A DNA stretch of 64,000 bases from Sulfuricella sp. (GCA_018336195.1 JAGXQV010000142.1:1-64000), one strand, 5' to 3'; shown: positions 9,845 to 18,861, numbered from the stretch's first letter. Made by a program: numbers and translations. Notes: a model not told the origin generated them from the sequence alone.

Positions 9845-10298
9845 GGAAAGAGCAAAAAGCTGCTGCTTGGTGTTTGGGAAGGTGGATTATTCCATGATTC
9901 CGCCCGCCGATGAACTAAGTAGTTATACCTATTTCTTCAACCAGGACAGGGAGTTCCCGAACTCTCAACAGCGGGGTTATGCACAAGACTTCGTCTAATC
10001 ATGAAGACGGGCATGGAACCCCTTGAGCGCAAAGGGATGTTATGCAACTCATTGTTTATTAATTGAATTAATCTGCCTGTTTTTTAAGCGGCGGTATTAA
10101 ACCCGTTGTGGGACGGCAAGTTACAGAGTGATTACCCTGTTACCCACAGACTTATCCACAGATTGTGTGGACATCCAGCAACGTGCCCGCTTGTCAACCC
10201 GGCGCGATAATTTTTTCGTTTTGGTCGGCGATCCGTCGGGGCCGGCGGATGGGTTAAAATGGGGTGCTTCGATCCCCTTTCTTCCGGCCAAAACGATC
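9845..10298. other. 454-base intergenic region upstream of rdgC
   Basis: No credible gene was seen. The region is more AT-rich than its surroundings (TTGTTTATTAATTGAATTAAT near 10050-10075). It contains a cluster of DnaA-box-like 9-mers just before rdgC, listed separately. It should also hold the promoters of the divergent secreted-protein and rdgC genes. Confidence 0.5.
10140..10171. promoter_or_regulatory. Cluster of DnaA-box-like sequences
   Basis: A perfect DnaA box, TTATCCACA, lies at 10152-10160. A one-mismatch copy, TTACCCACA, is at 10140-10148. An inverted relative (TTGTGTGGA) is at 10163-10171. Such boxes bind DnaA-ATP and can control nearby promoters. Their position 130-160 bases before the rdgC start suggests a regulatory role. 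No dnaA or dnaN gene is in the window, so I do not call this an origin. Confidence 0.4.
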
Positions 10299-11204
10299 AT
10301 GTGGTTCAGAAACCTGCAAATTTACCGTCTTACCCAGCCTTTCACCTGCGACCCGCTGGAACTGGAGCGCAAGCTCGCCCACTACGCTTTCATCGGCTGC
10401 GGCAGCCTCGACCCGATGAGCAAGGGCTGGACCACACCGGGCAGCAACCCGGATAGCCTGGTGTATGCGCGCAACGGCCAGATCCTGGTGGCCCTGCGCG
10501 TCGAGCAGAAACTCCTGCCGGGCGCGGTGGTCCGCCAGCATGCCGAGGAACGGGCGCGTCAAATCGAACAGCAGCAAGGCTATCGTCCGGGGCGCAAACA
10601 ACTGCGCGAGATTCGCGACGACGTCGAAACCGAATTGCTGCCCCGTGCTTTCGGGAAGCAGCGCACCACTTATGCCTGGATCGACCCGCTGGGCGGCTGG
10701 CTGGTGGTGGATGCCGCCAATCCCGCCAAGGCGGAAGAAGTGCTGGAGTTGCTCCACAAGGCGGTCGACGATCTGGCGGTGCTGCGCCCCAAGACCGAGC
10801 TGTCGCCGCGTTCGGCGATGACCGACTGGCTGCTCGGCGATGCAGCACCGGCGGGCTTCACCATCGACCGCGATTGCGAACTGATGTCGCCGCTGGAGGA
10901 AAAGGCCACCGTGCGTTTCGTCCGCCATCCGCTGGATGCCGCCGATATCCGCCATCACATTGAGGCCGGCAAGCTGGCGACCCGCTTGGCGCTGACCTGG
11001 AACGACCGGGTGTCGTTCGTCCTGACCGAGGATTTTCAGGTGAAGCGCCTGGCCTTTCTCGACCTCCTCAAGGAAGAAGCCGACAAGGCCGACAACGTGG
11101 AAGAGCAGTTCGACGCCGATTTCGCCTTGATGAGCGGCGAACTGGCGCGGTTTATCCCGGACCTGATCGAGGCGCTGGGCGGGGAAAGCGCCCTGGCAGC
11201 CTAA
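10299..11204 (+). CDS. rdgC: Recombination-associated protein RdgC
   Basis: A 301-residue nucleoid-associated protein, the normal RdgC length. RdgC forms a ring dimer on double-stranded DNA and limits RecA filament activity. The protein starts MWFRNLQIYRLTQPF. It carries the family signatures CGSLDPMSKGWTTPG, LRVEQKLLPGAVVRQ and RAFGKQRTTYAWIDP. I chose ATG 10299 because everything upstream in frame lacks family similarity. The stop overlaps the convergent rlhA stop by three bases. Confidence 0.95.
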   Translation: MWFRNLQIYRLTQPFTCDPLELERKLAHYAFIGCGSLDPMSKGWTTPGSNPDSLVYARNGQILVALRVEQKLLPGAVVRQHAEERARQIEQQQGYRPGRKQLREIRDDVETELLPRAFGKQRTTYAWIDPLGGWLVVDAANPAKAEEVLELLHKAVDDLAVLRPKTELSPRSAMTDWLLGDAAPAGFTIDRDCELMSPLEEKATVRFVRHPLDAADIRHHIEAGKLATRLALTWNDRVSFVLTEDFQVKRLAFLDLLKEEADKADNVEEQFDADFALMSGELARFIPDLIEALGGESALAA

Positions 11205-13057
11205 TTTTTCTTCTTGCCGCCGTCCGGCTTGCCCACCACATGCATTTCGCAGCGCTGGCAGTCGAAGCGCAGGGTGAATTCGTCGCTGCCGCGTTTTAAG
11301 GTCATCGGATCGGGGCGGATGCCTTTCACCTGCTTGGGGCAGAGGTTGAAACTGTAGCGCAGGCAGTGCTTGGTAATCATCAGCGACAGCGGATCGCGCT
11401 CGCGGTTGTTCTCGAAAGCGGCGGCGATCTGGGTTACCCCGTGTTGCTGGTAAAAGTCGCGGGCTTGGCGGTTGTAAACGTTGCCCAGATAGCTGAGCGT
11501 GGTTTCGGGGTAGGCTGCCGTAGGGTTGCGAGATGGTGCCCGCGCGGGCCGCTGGTAGGCGGCGGCACGGGCCGCTTCAAGGCGTGCGACGGCATCGCGG
11601 CGGAGCGCGTTGAGTGCGGAAACCGGGATGAACCAGGCAGCGGTGGTATTCACGTCGATGCGCTGCGCTTCGAAAAGGGTGTTGCCGAGTTTGCCCAGTT
11701 GCTCGCGGATACTGGTTTCCACCTTGGCGGGGTTCTGCGCCGGTTCCTTGGGATGCGCCAGGCCGACCGTCGCGGACACACCTTCCTCATCGGTCATTTT
11801 CAAATCGAATCCGGTCGGCGTTTCGGTGAAATCCAGCACCACGCCGATTTTGCGTTCGGCGGATTTCTTCTCCAGTTGTTTCTCGAGTTCCTGGTCGAGA
11901 TTGCGGTACAAGGCGGTGCCGACCGTCAGTTCGCCGGGCATTTCGGCGGGATACAGGCGATTGGCATCGACCCGGTTGATGCGCAGTCCGGTCAATTCCT
12001 TGGCGGCGTTGAAATAGCTCACCCCGTCGCCGTTGTTGAGGCGGGTGGCGCCGTCGATCTCCAGGTAATTCGGCCCTTTGCGCACGACCTTGCCAATCGG
12101 CACCCCGGCGAACTTGGGAGTGAGAAACGAGGTGATGCCCATCTGGCGGCCATTCAGGAAATAATCGGTGGCACCGCGATTAAAGCTCTTCTCCGGCTGG
12201 GGCTGGAAAAAGAAGGTGCAGCGCCCCGCCGACGCGCGCCGGAATTCGGGCTTTTCCGACAGCAGATGATCGAGACGCTGGCGGTAATACGCCGTGACGT
12301 TTTTGACATAGGACAGGTCTTTCAGGCGCCCTTCGATCTTGAACGAGGTGATTCCGGCTTCCACCAACGCACCGAGGTTTTCCGCCTGGTTCATGTCCTT
12401 CAGCGAGAGCAGACGCTGGTCGCGCGCCAGTTCTCTGCCATCCGTATCAATCAGCGTATAGGGCAGCCGGCAATGCTGGGCGCACTCGCCGCGATTGGCG
12501 CTGCGCCCCGAGTAGGCGTGGCTGATGTTGCACAAACCGCTGTAACTGACGCACAGCGCCCCGTGCACGAAAAATTCCAGGGTGGCGCTGGTCTGCACGG
12601 CGATGTCGCGGATTTGCGCGAGGGATAATTCGCGCGCCAGTACCACTTGCGCAAACCCGACTTCCTCCAGGAAACGCACTTTCTCGGGAGTACGATTGTC
12701 GGTCTGGGTGCTGGCGTGCAGGGCGATAGGCGGCAGATCGAGCTGCAACAAGCCCATGTCCTGGACGATCAGGGCATCCGCCCCAGCTTGGTAAAGCTGG
12801 TGGACCAGGCGCCCGGCTTCTTCCAGTTCCTCGTCGCACAGGATGGTGTTGAGCGCCACGTAGACCCGCGCCGAATAGCGGTGGGCGTGGCGCGCCAGTG
12901 CCTCGATGTCGGGCACGGAATTGCCGGCTGCCGCCCGCGCGCCGAATTGTGGCCCGCCGATATACACCGCATCGGCGCCGTGGTCGATGGCAGCCATGCC
13001 GAATTCGCGGTTTTTCGCGGGGGCCAGGAGTTCCAGGCGGCTACGTTCAGGGTTCAT
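11201..13057 (-). CDS. rlhA: 23S rRNA C2501 hydroxylase RlhA (U32 peptidase family)
   Basis: A 618-residue U32-family protein. The Escherichia coli homologue RlhA (YdcP) hydroxylates cytidine 2501 of 23S rRNA. Matching motifs are LELLAPAKNREFGMAAIDHG, HADAVYIGG-type repeats, ALNTILCDEELE and ELHASTQ-like IALHASTQTDNRT. The region FVHGALCVSYSGLCNISH followed by SANRGECAQHCRLPYTL carries the four conserved cysteines. The SFKIEGRLKDLSYVKN segment is also diagnostic. Extra Cys pairs near the C-terminus (CLRYSFNLC, CQRC) may be a metal site. It is monocistronic or follows the WGR gene. Confidence 0.92.
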   Translation of the reverse strand: MNPERSRLELLAPAKNREFGMAAIDHGADAVYIGGPQFGARAAAGNSVPDIEALARHAHRYSARVYVALNTILCDEELEEAGRLVHQLYQAGADALIVQDMGLLQLDLPPIALHASTQTDNRTPEKVRFLEEVGFAQVVLARELSLAQIRDIAVQTSATLEFFVHGALCVSYSGLCNISHAYSGRSANRGECAQHCRLPYTLIDTDGRELARDQRLLSLKDMNQAENLGALVEAGITSFKIEGRLKDLSYVKNVTAYYRQRLDHLLSEKPEFRRASAGRCTFFFQPQPEKSFNRGATDYFLNGRQMGITSFLTPKFAGVPIGKVVRKGPNYLEIDGATRLNNGDGVSYFNAAKELTGLRINRVDANRLYPAEMPGELTVGTALYRNLDQELEKQLEKKSAERKIGVVLDFTETPTGFDLKMTDEEGVSATVGLAHPKEPAQNPAKVETSIREQLGKLGNTLFEAQRIDVNTTAAWFIPVSALNALRRDAVARLEAARAAAYQRPARAPSRNPTAAYPETTLSYLGNVYNRQARDFYQQHGVTQIAAAFENNRERDPLSLMITKHCLRYSFNLCPKQVKGIRPDPMTLKRGSDEFTLRFDCQRCEMHVVGKPDGGKKKN

Positions 13058-13185
13058 TCAAAGTGAGGAAAAATAGGAAAGGGGATCAAGGCTAAATCAG
13101 ATTTCGGATTAGATCATTTCAAGTCTGGGCGGCCATTTTTCGCCCCATTGTGGTGCAGGCCATGCCTGTGTAGAATCTCGTCACC

Positions 13186-13248
13186 GGTCCAGGTGTCCGA
13201 CTCCGTTGCTCGAGTCGACTGCGGCGTACGCCCACCCTGGGCCGGACC
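13186..13248. other. Potential structured RNA or multi-stem element
   Basis: An outer stem, GGTCC/GGACC, encloses a hairpin CGACTC-loop-GAGTCG and a second GGCG/CGCC stem. Partial pairing of AGGTG with CACCCT extends the outer helix. It lies directly after the WGR gene stop on the minus strand and about 130 bases before the rlhA start. No known riboswitch or tRNA consensus was recognised, and there is no T-tract. Confidence 0.3.
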
Positions 13249-13491
13249 TCAGATTTGCCCCACCCCTTTTATCGCATACCCCTTTGCCGCGCACTGTCTG
13301 CCGATGAGTTGCAGCCATTTGCACAATTCCTGCCGGGACTCCAGGGGGTAACGGCGCTCCCGATTACCGCGCCGCCCCAGGCTGCCCCACGCGCGGGTCA
13401 GCACCAGATCGCCGAGCAAGTCGCGACTGACCGAAACGAGATACCAGCAATGCCGGTTATTGTCGTGATCGTGTTTTTCCCAGTAGAACAT
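13249..13491 (-). CDS. Small WGR-domain protein
   Basis: A stand-alone WGR-type domain of 80 residues. Visible features are RHCWYLVSVSRDLLGDLVL, TRAWGSLGRRGN (the position of the name-giving Trp-Gly-Arg, here Trp-Gly-Ser) and the C-terminal helix LCKWLQLIGRQCAAKGYAI. WGR domains bind nucleic acid in PARPs and some bacterial regulators; the role of small solo versions is not known. I chose ATG 13491 (MFYWEKHDHDN). Upstream in-frame residues show no family similarity. Confidence 0.72.
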   Translation of the reverse strand: MFYWEKHDHDNNRHCWYLVSVSRDLLGDLVLTRAWGSLGRRGNRERRYPLESRQELCKWLQLIGRQCAAKGYAIKGVGQI

Positions 13492-13760
13492 GCGGCGGAT
13501 TTGGCGGAGGCTCGTTGCAACGGATTGAGTCCGAATGATAGGGAATATCCGCTGACCTTGGCAACCGGTCTTTTGCAAAGTTGGTATGCAAAATGCTTTT
13601 GGTGAAGCAAGCCACACTTTTCAGGAGCATCCCAAATGGAAACCGGACTGACCGAAATCCTGTTTTTTTCAGCGGCAGGCTCCGCCCTGCCTTACCTGAT
13701 CGTGGGCGCTTGGGAATCCTCAGAGCGCCTGGTTTCCGCCTGTCGTTGCCGGAGCTTGCT

Positions 13761-14045
13761 TCAGAGCGTGGTCAGCCGGGCAAGCCGGTCGCCGAACAGG
13801 TAAGTGAGTACTATCGCCGCCGGCAGGACGTAGAAATACGCGCGCATCAGCCCGCGGATGCGCCGGTTGGCGGTTTTCAGTTCCATGAAATGGTCGATTA
13901 CCATGCGTCCCTTGAAGGCCATGGTCAGGGCAATCACCAGTGTTACCGCCAAGCCCGGCTCGGCGGCCTCGCCGAGATAGGCACCGCCCAGCGTCAGGGC
14001 GCACAGGACCAGCCAGAGGAAATCCAGGATTTGCTTGTGGGCCAT
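13761..14045 (-). CDS. norF: NorF-like small membrane protein (COX IV family)
   Basis: A 94-residue protein with three predicted membrane segments (ILDFLWLVLCALTLGGAYL, LAVTLVIALTMAFKGRMVI and FYVLPAAIVLTYLFG). It fits the prokaryotic cytochrome c oxidase subunit IV/NorF group, with KGRMVIDHFMELK between segments 2 and 3. NorF accompanies NorE and supports full activity of nitric oxide reductase in denitrifiers. The start has a GGAG ribosome-binding site eight bases upstream. It follows norE with a 12-base gap. Similar small subunits occur in haem-copper oxidases, but no oxidase genes are nearby. Confidence 0.8.
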   Translation of the reverse strand: MAHKQILDFLWLVLCALTLGGAYLGEAAEPGLAVTLVIALTMAFKGRMVIDHFMELKTANRRIRGLMRAYFYVLPAAIVLTYLFGDRLARLTTL

Positions 14046-14057
14046 GGTGTCGCTCCT

Positions 14058-14645
14058 TCAGCGCAACAGGTAAACCAGTGGGAAGATCACCAGCCATGCC
14101 AAATCGGTGGCGTGCCAGTAGGAAGCGAAAGCCTCCAGGCCTTCGTGATCCTGCGGGGAGTAAACGCCCATTTTGGTGCGTGCGGTCACCCACAGGATGC
14201 CCATGATTCCCCACAGCACATGCACCATGTGGGTAAAGGTCAGGTAGTAATACACCGTGAAGAAAATGCTGGTCCTGCCGGTGATGCCTTGTTCGACGTT
14301 CCACTGGAATTCGAAATATTTGGTCAGCATGTAGCCGCACGCGCAAAGCAACACCGCGTACAGCCACCGCTCGGCCGTCTTGGCGCGGTCGGCACGAACT
14401 GCCAGCACCGCGTTGGCCACGCAATAACTGCCGCTGATCATCAGCAGGGTATTGAACGTCCCCGCGAAGGTACTCAATCTCAACGGGCCTTCGCGGAAGG
14501 CCTCGGGGAAATGCGCACGGGCGATGAAATACACCGCGAACAACAGGGCGAACTCGGTCATTTCGCTCAGAATGCCGGCCCAAATCCCCCGGTTGCCGGG
14601 AATCCCGCCCGCTACGGGCATTTGCAAAGCGACGCTGGTGGCCAT
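14058..14645 (-). CDS. norE: NorE-like cytochrome c oxidase subunit III family protein
   Basis: A 195-residue membrane protein of the haem-copper oxidase subunit III family. It contains GIWAGILSEMTEFALLFAVY, several further hydrophobic helices, YLTFTHMVHVLWGIMGILWV and a C-terminal YWHATDLAWLVIFPLVYLLR. This compact form is typical of NorE rather than the larger CtaE/CoxC. The start at 14645 is backed by AAGGAAAG six bases upstream. It forms an operon with norF. The catalytic norCB genes are not in the window. Confidence 0.85.
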   Translation of the reverse strand: MATSVALQMPVAGGIPGNRGIWAGILSEMTEFALLFAVYFIARAHFPEAFREGPLRLSTFAGTFNTLLMISGSYCVANAVLAVRADRAKTAERWLYAVLLCACGYMLTKYFEFQWNVEQGITGRTSIFFTVYYYLTFTHMVHVLWGIMGILWVTARTKMGVYSPQDHEGLEAFASYWHATDLAWLVIFPLVYLLR

Positions 14646-14804
14646 TCCGGCTTTCCTTGTGACGATGAACTGCACTTTAGCAGGCAAGCGCGCCTGAAAA
14701 TACTTCACAAATCAAGGAAATTGCAGTTGTTACGCAAAGGGATGGCGGTGCCGGGCGAAAATCGGTTAAATTCCGCATTCGCCGAATAACCCGTCGCTTC
14801 AACC

Positions 14805-15134
14805 ATGGATTTTCTGGATTTGCTATTAACCTTAGTCTGCGCCGCCGCCGGATGGTTCTGGGTGGACACCCTGCGCGCCCGCGAAATTGCCCGCGATGCC
14901 GGCAAACGTGCGTGCCTGCGCGCCGGCGTGCAGTTTCTCGACGATACCGTGGCCGGTACCGGCGTGACATTGAGTCGCGACGGCGAAGGCCGGCGAGCAA
15001 TCCGCCGTACTTACCGTTTCGAATTCAGCGATACCGGCGACAACCGTCTGGAAGGCAGCCTGGTGCTGCTGGGCGGACGGGTCGAATACCTCTTCATGGA
15101 ACCCTACCGGATGACTGCGGCTCCCAATCAGTAG
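14805..15134 (+). CDS. DUF3301 family membrane-anchored protein
   Basis: A 109-residue protein with an N-terminal hydrophobic segment (FLDLLLTLVCAAAGWFWVD) followed by a soluble domain. Signatures of the family include WVDTLRAREIARDAGKRAC, a Cys-containing region, and RRTYRFEFSDTGDNRLEGS. The function is unknown; these proteins are widespread in beta- and gammaproteobacteria. The stop overlaps the end of the convergent glycine-zipper gene by seven bases. Confidence 0.8.
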   Translation: MDFLDLLLTLVCAAAGWFWVDTLRAREIARDAGKRACLRAGVQFLDDTVAGTGVTLSRDGEGRRAIRRTYRFEFSDTGDNRLEGSLVLLGGRVEYLFMEPYRMTAAPNQ

Positions 15135-15529
15135 CCGTAATAGACGCGCGGCGGCGGCATCACGATCACCGTACCGGGCGGCAACGCCGGGTAATAAGCG
15201 GGTTGCGCGTAATGATGGTGGTGGTGCTGACGGTACTGCGGATAGCCGTAAACCGGCTGGGGATAATAGACCGGCGGCGGACTGGCGCGATATTCCACAT
15301 AGGCCGGCGCGGGTGCGTCCCCGTGCCCACCTAGTTCCGCGCCCACCGCTGCGCCCACGACGGTTGCCGCAATTTGTCCGTTTCCCTGACCGAAGCGGCT
15401 ACCGACGATCCCGCCGATCAAAGCCCCGGTCAGGGGATCGGCCTGAACAGCTACGGGCAAGCCCGCTGCGCAAACAGCGGCCAGCGCAACCAGAAACTTG
15501 CCTGCGTGATTTCGTTGAGTCTTGAACAT
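15128..15529 (-). CDS. Glycine-zipper 2TM outer-envelope protein
   Basis: A 133-residue exported protein. A signal peptide (MFKTQRNHAGKFLVALAAVCAAG, cleavage near VQA) precedes the glycine-zipper segment LTGALIGGIVGSRFGQGNGQ and ATVVGAAVGAELGG. A low-complexity tail of Pro, Tyr and His (PVYGYPQYRQHHHHHYAQP) follows. Similar small envelope proteins oligomerise in the outer membrane or periplasm. The start at 15529 has GGAGG five bases upstream, better supported than an in-frame start 36 bases earlier. The run of histidines could bind metal, but this is speculation. Confidence 0.82.
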   Translation of the reverse strand: MFKTQRNHAGKFLVALAAVCAAGLPVAVQADPLTGALIGGIVGSRFGQGNGQIAATVVGAAVGAELGGHGDAPAPAYVEYRASPPPVYYPQPVYGYPQYRQHHHHHYAQPAYYPALPPGTVIVMPPPRVYYGY

Positions 15530-15680
15530 TTCAACCTCCTGTGTGGTCGTTCTTGCAGATGTCATGTGGATTAACGTGTGGGGAGGCGGCGCGCTGACAA
15601 GGTGATAAACGAGCCTCCGCTAAAGCAATCGCGTCTCCCGCCGATAAGCCTTTATTACATGTCCGTTCAAGGGGGCCATC

Positions 15681-15875
15681 ATGGATATCGGCAGCATTGC
15701 CAGTCTGGCTACCAATATGGCGCAGGAGCGCACCCAGCAGGAAGTGAGTATGGCGGTGTTAAAAAAAGCGCTGGATACCGAGGCCAGCAATGCCATGGCG
15801 CTTATCGATGCGATTCCGCCGGCGCAGTCTAACTTGCCCGCCAATCTTGGGCAGAATATCAACGTAACGGCCTGA
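15681..15875 (+). CDS. YjfB family putative motility protein
   Basis: A 64-residue protein matching the small YjfB family: MDIGSIASLATNMAQERTQQ, followed by VSMAVLKKALDTEASNAMAL. Members are often annotated as putative motility proteins, with no established biochemical role. A GGGGGCC stretch precedes the ATG. It stands 30 bases before mltB in the same direction. Confidence 0.8.
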   Translation: MDIGSIASLATNMAQERTQQEVSMAVLKKALDTEASNAMALIDAIPPAQSNLPANLGQNINVTA

Positions 15876-15905
15876 TTTGGCCATTTCCAGGGTGGCGGAG
15901 GGCGC

Positions 15906-16901
15906 ATGAATCCCGGCAAACTGTGGGTTGCCCTGGCGTTGCTGTGGCCGTTTGCCGGAGGCCAGGCGGCGTCGTTTGCCGATCGCCCCGACGTACATCG
16001 CTTCGTGGTCGCGATGGTCGACAAGCATGGCTTCGATGCCGGTGAGTTGAACCGCCAATTTTCCCAGGTCAAGCCGCGTCCCCGCATCGCCCGGATGATG
16101 ACCGGGCAATTCGTCAAAGCGCCGGACTGGAGCGATTACCGGGCCAATTTCGTCAATCCCCGCAATATCGCGCGCGGCGTCGAATTCTGGAGCGACAATG
16201 CCGAAGCCCTGGCGCGCGCCCGCCAGACCTATGGCGTGCCGGAAGAGATCATCATCGCCATCCTCGGCGTGGAAACCCGCTATGGCAAGTTTCCCTTGCC
16301 CTACCGGGTCTTCGATTCCCTCGCCACGCTGGCTTTCGACTACCCGCGCCGAGCCGAATTCTTCCGCAACGAATTGGAGCAATACCTGTTGCTGATGCGC
16401 GAGGAAAAACGCAATCCATTGGTGGTCAAAGGCTCTTTCGCCGGGGCGATGGGGATTCCCCAATTCATGCCCAGCAGCTACCGGAGCTATGCGGTGGATT
16501 TCGATGGCGACGGGCGGCGCGACCTGCTGCGCAGCCCCAGCGACGCCATCGGCAGCGTCGCCAATTATCTCAATGCCTACGGCTGGGTTGCCGACGAGCT
16601 GGTTGCGTTGCGCGCGGAGCCGCACGGCGAGGCAATTCCTGGCGAGATGCTGGCCGCCGGACTCAAACCCGAGCGTCCCGTGGAGGAATGGCTGGCACGC
16701 CACGTCGAACCAGCCCAACCGCTTCCGCCCGCCACCCCGGTCGCCATGCTTGCGGTAAACGGCGACAGCGGGACGGAATACTGGCTGGGCCTCAACAACT
16801 TCTACGTTATCTCGCGCTACAACCGCAGCCTCTTCTACGCGCTTTCGGTTTATCAACTGGGCGAGGAAATCCGCGCCGCCCGGCTTGCCAAGCAATTTTA
16901 A
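15906..16901 (+). CDS. mltB: Lytic murein transglycosylase B
   Basis: A 331-residue periplasmic transglycosylase that cleaves the MurNAc-GlcNAc bond of peptidoglycan with 1,6-anhydro product formation. An N-terminal hydrophobic signal (LWVALALLWPFAGGQA) has no clear lipobox. The catalytic region is AILGVETRYGKFPLPYRV, with the Glu of GVETRYG as general acid. The family segment GSFAGAMGIPQFMPSSYR and the calcium-type DFDGDGRRDL follow. A GGCGGAGGGCGC purine-rich site precedes ATG 15906. Confidence 0.93.
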   Translation: MNPGKLWVALALLWPFAGGQAASFADRPDVHRFVVAMVDKHGFDAGELNRQFSQVKPRPRIARMMTGQFVKAPDWSDYRANFVNPRNIARGVEFWSDNAEALARARQTYGVPEEIIIAILGVETRYGKFPLPYRVFDSLATLAFDYPRRAEFFRNELEQYLLLMREEKRNPLVVKGSFAGAMGIPQFMPSSYRSYAVDFDGDGRRDLLRSPSDAIGSVANYLNAYGWVADELVALRAEPHGEAIPGEMLAAGLKPERPVEEWLARHVEPAQPLPPATPVAMLAVNGDSGTEYWLGLNNFYVISRYNRSLFYALSVYQLGEEIRAARLAKQF

Positions 16902-17253
16902 TCCGTCCAGGCAAAAAAATGGCCCGCGGAGGTGCGGGCCTAATATCCATCGGAGGAGGGAGACGGTTTAGCTAAGTCATATCCGATGGGTTGGTGTCAT
17001 CGGTACGGAAGCGGCGCCGAGTTTGAAATCGAGGCTTTGGTTGCGTTACCGTGTCGAGTGCATCCTACGGGAACCCGCATGAAGCGGCTGTGATCTGCTT
17101 CACACTTTGGCGGGAATGGCGGAAAAGCCGGGTGGGAACAGCCGATATGAAACAGCTGGGGAAGGTCTGTGTTTCGTCAGGACGGGCGGGGGAACATGGG
17201 CGCTTCCTCGCACCGATTACGGCACGAGGAAGGCCATTGCAGGAGAATCGCGG
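16902..17253. other. 352-base intergenic region between mltB and the ABC-F gene
   Basis: Convergent gap. It contains the minus-strand terminator at 16913-16940 and otherwise no supported gene. A plus-strand reading frame at 17051-17257 was judged non-coding. No tRNA or repeat was recognised. Confidence 0.5.
16913..16940 (-). terminator. Rho-independent terminator
   Basis: On the minus strand a GGCCCGC/GCGGGCC hairpin with a six-base loop is followed by ATTTTTTT. This is the classic intrinsic terminator form. It would end transcripts of the ABC-F gene about 310 bases after its stop codon and could also block antisense reading into mltB. Confidence 0.6.
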
Positions 17254-18861
17254 TTAGACCTCGATCCCCTGGGCGTGCAGATATTCCTCGTAATTGCCGG
17301 TGTGGTACTTGTAACCGCCGTTGCCGTCCAGTTCCAGGATCTGGGTGGCGAGCGAGGAGACGAACTGGCGGTCGTGGCTGACGAAGATCAGGGTCCCTTT
17401 ATATTGTTCCAACGCCATGTTGAGCGCCTCAATGGTTTCCATGTCCATGTGGTTGGTGGGTTCGTCCATCACCAGCACGTTGGGGCGTTCCAGCAACAGC
17501 TTGCCGTAGAGCATCCGACCTTTTTCACCGCCCGATAGCACGCGCACCGATTTCTTCGAATCGTCGCCGGTGAACAGCAAGCGCCCCAGGGTAGCGCGGA
17601 TGATCTGGTCGTCGTCGCTCTTGCGGCCATGCCGCTCCATCCATTCGAACAACGTCATGTCGTGTTCGAACTCGGCATGATGGTCCTGCGCGAAGTAGCC
17701 GATTTTTGCCTTGTCCGCCCATTTCACCTCGCCCTGATCCGCTTCGATTTCACCGACCAGGGTTTTAATCAGGGTGGTTTTACCCGACCCGTTGGGGCCG
17801 ATGATGGCGAGCCGTTGACCGGCATCGAGCAGCAGATTGAGGCTGTGGAACAAAGCCTTGTCGTAGCCTTTGGCAATATCCAGCATCTCCACGGCCTTGC
17901 GATGGAGTTTTTCCCGGTCATCGGTTTCAAAACGGATATAGGGGCTTTGGCGGCTCGACGGCTTGACCTCGACCACGCTGTCCTTGATCTTGTCGGCCTG
18001 CTTGGCTCGGCTGGTGGCTTGGCGTGCCTTGGAGGCGTTGGCGGAGAAGCGCGCCACAAAGGCGTTCAAATCGGCAATCTGCTCTTTTTTCTTGGCGTTG
18101 TCCGTCAACATGCGCTGGCGCGCCTGGGTTGCGGCAATCATGTATTCGTCGTAGTTGCCGGGATAGATGCGGATGGTGTTGTAATCCAGATCCGCCATGT
18201 GGGTGCACACGCTGTTCAGGAAGTGGCGATCATGCGAGATGATAATCATGGTGCTGGAACGCGCGTTGATGATTTCTTCCAGCCAGCGAATGGTGTTGAT
18301 GTCCAGATTATTGGTCGGCTCGTCGAGCAGCAGGATGTCCGGGTCGGAAAACAGGGCTTGAGCGAGCAACACGCGCAGCTTGAAGCCGGGAGCGATTTCC
18401 TTCATCAGGCCGCCATGCTGGGGAACCGGGATGCCCACGCCGATTAGTAGTTCGCCGGCACGCGCTTCGGCGGTGTAGCCGTCGAGTTCGCCGAACTGGG
18501 TCTCCAGGTCGGCGGCGCGCATGTAGTCTTCCTCGCTGGCTTCCGGGTTGGCGTAGATGGTGTCCTTTTCCTGCTTGACCGCCCACAGTTCGGTGTTGCC
18601 CATCATCACCACGTCGAGTACCAGGTTGTCCTCGAAAGCGAACTGATCCTGGCGCAGCTTGCCTAACCTTTCTCCGCTGTCGATCGACACATTGCCAGCC
18701 GACGGTTCCAGGTCGCCGCCGAGGATTTTCATGAAGGTCGATTTGCCGCAGCCGTTGGCCCCGATCAAGCCGTAGCGGTTGCCATCGCCGAACTTGACGG
18801 AGACGTTTTCGAAAAGGGGTTTGGCCCCGAATTGCATGGTAATGTTGGCGGTAGTAATCAC
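17254..18861 (-). CDS. ybiT: ABC-F family ATPase, YbiT-like
   Basis: A 535-residue cytosolic protein with two ABC ATPase domains and no membrane segment. ABC-F proteins bind the ribosomal E site and help resolve stalled translation. The first Walker A is GANGCGKST, with the linked [11 protein letters not shown]. The second is GPNGSGKTT, with signature LSGGEKGRM and [10 protein letters not shown]. The inter-domain P-site tip linker is rich in Lys, Arg and Ala ([20 protein letters not shown]). Length and the [20 protein letters not shown] start match the YbiT subgroup better than Uup or EttA. It is divergent from nifA. Confidence 0.9.
   Translation of the reverse strand: MITTANITMQFGAKPLFENVSVKFGDGNRYGLIGANGCGKSTFMKILGGDLEPSAGNVSIDSGERLGKLRQDQFAFEDNLVLDVVMMGNTELWAVKQEKDTIYANPEASEEDYMRAADLETQFGELDGYTAEARAGELLIGVGIPVPQHGGLMKEIAPGFKLRVLLAQALFSDPDILLLDEPTNNLDINTIRWLEEIINARSSTMIIISHDRHFLNSVCTHMADLDYNTIRIYPGNYDEYMIAATQARQRMLTDNAKKKEQIADLNAFVARFSANASKARQATSRAKQADKIKDSVVEVKPSSRQSPYIRFETDDREKLHRKAVEMLDIAKGYDKALFHSLNLLLDAGQRLAIIGPNGSGKTTLIKTLVGEIEADQGEVKWADKAKIGYFAQDHHAEFEHDMTLFEWMERHGRKSDDDQIIRATLGRLLFTGDDSKKSVRVLSGGEKGRMLYGKLLLERPNVLVMDEPTNHMDMETIEALNMALEQYKGTLIFVSHDRQFVSSLATQILELDGNGGYKYHTGNYEEYLHAQGIEV

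Noticed and set aside
10140-10171. Chromosomal replication origin at the DnaA-box cluster
   Set aside because: No dnaA, dnaN, gidA or parAB neighbours and no clear AT-rich unwinding tract next to the boxes.
10128-10298. N-terminal extension of RdgC
   Set aside because: The extra residues show no similarity to RdgC, cross the DnaA-box cluster, and the true family start MWFRNLQIYRL is at 10299.
13636-13803. 55-codon plus-strand frame (METGLTEILFF) with an AGGAG site
   Set aside because: It runs antisense into the end of norF and its C-terminal half has Arg/Ser-rich shadow composition. Only the ribosome-binding site supports it.
17051-17257. Plus-strand frame between mltB and the ABC-F gene
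   Set aside because: Low-complexity composition, no ribosome-binding site and no recognisable family.
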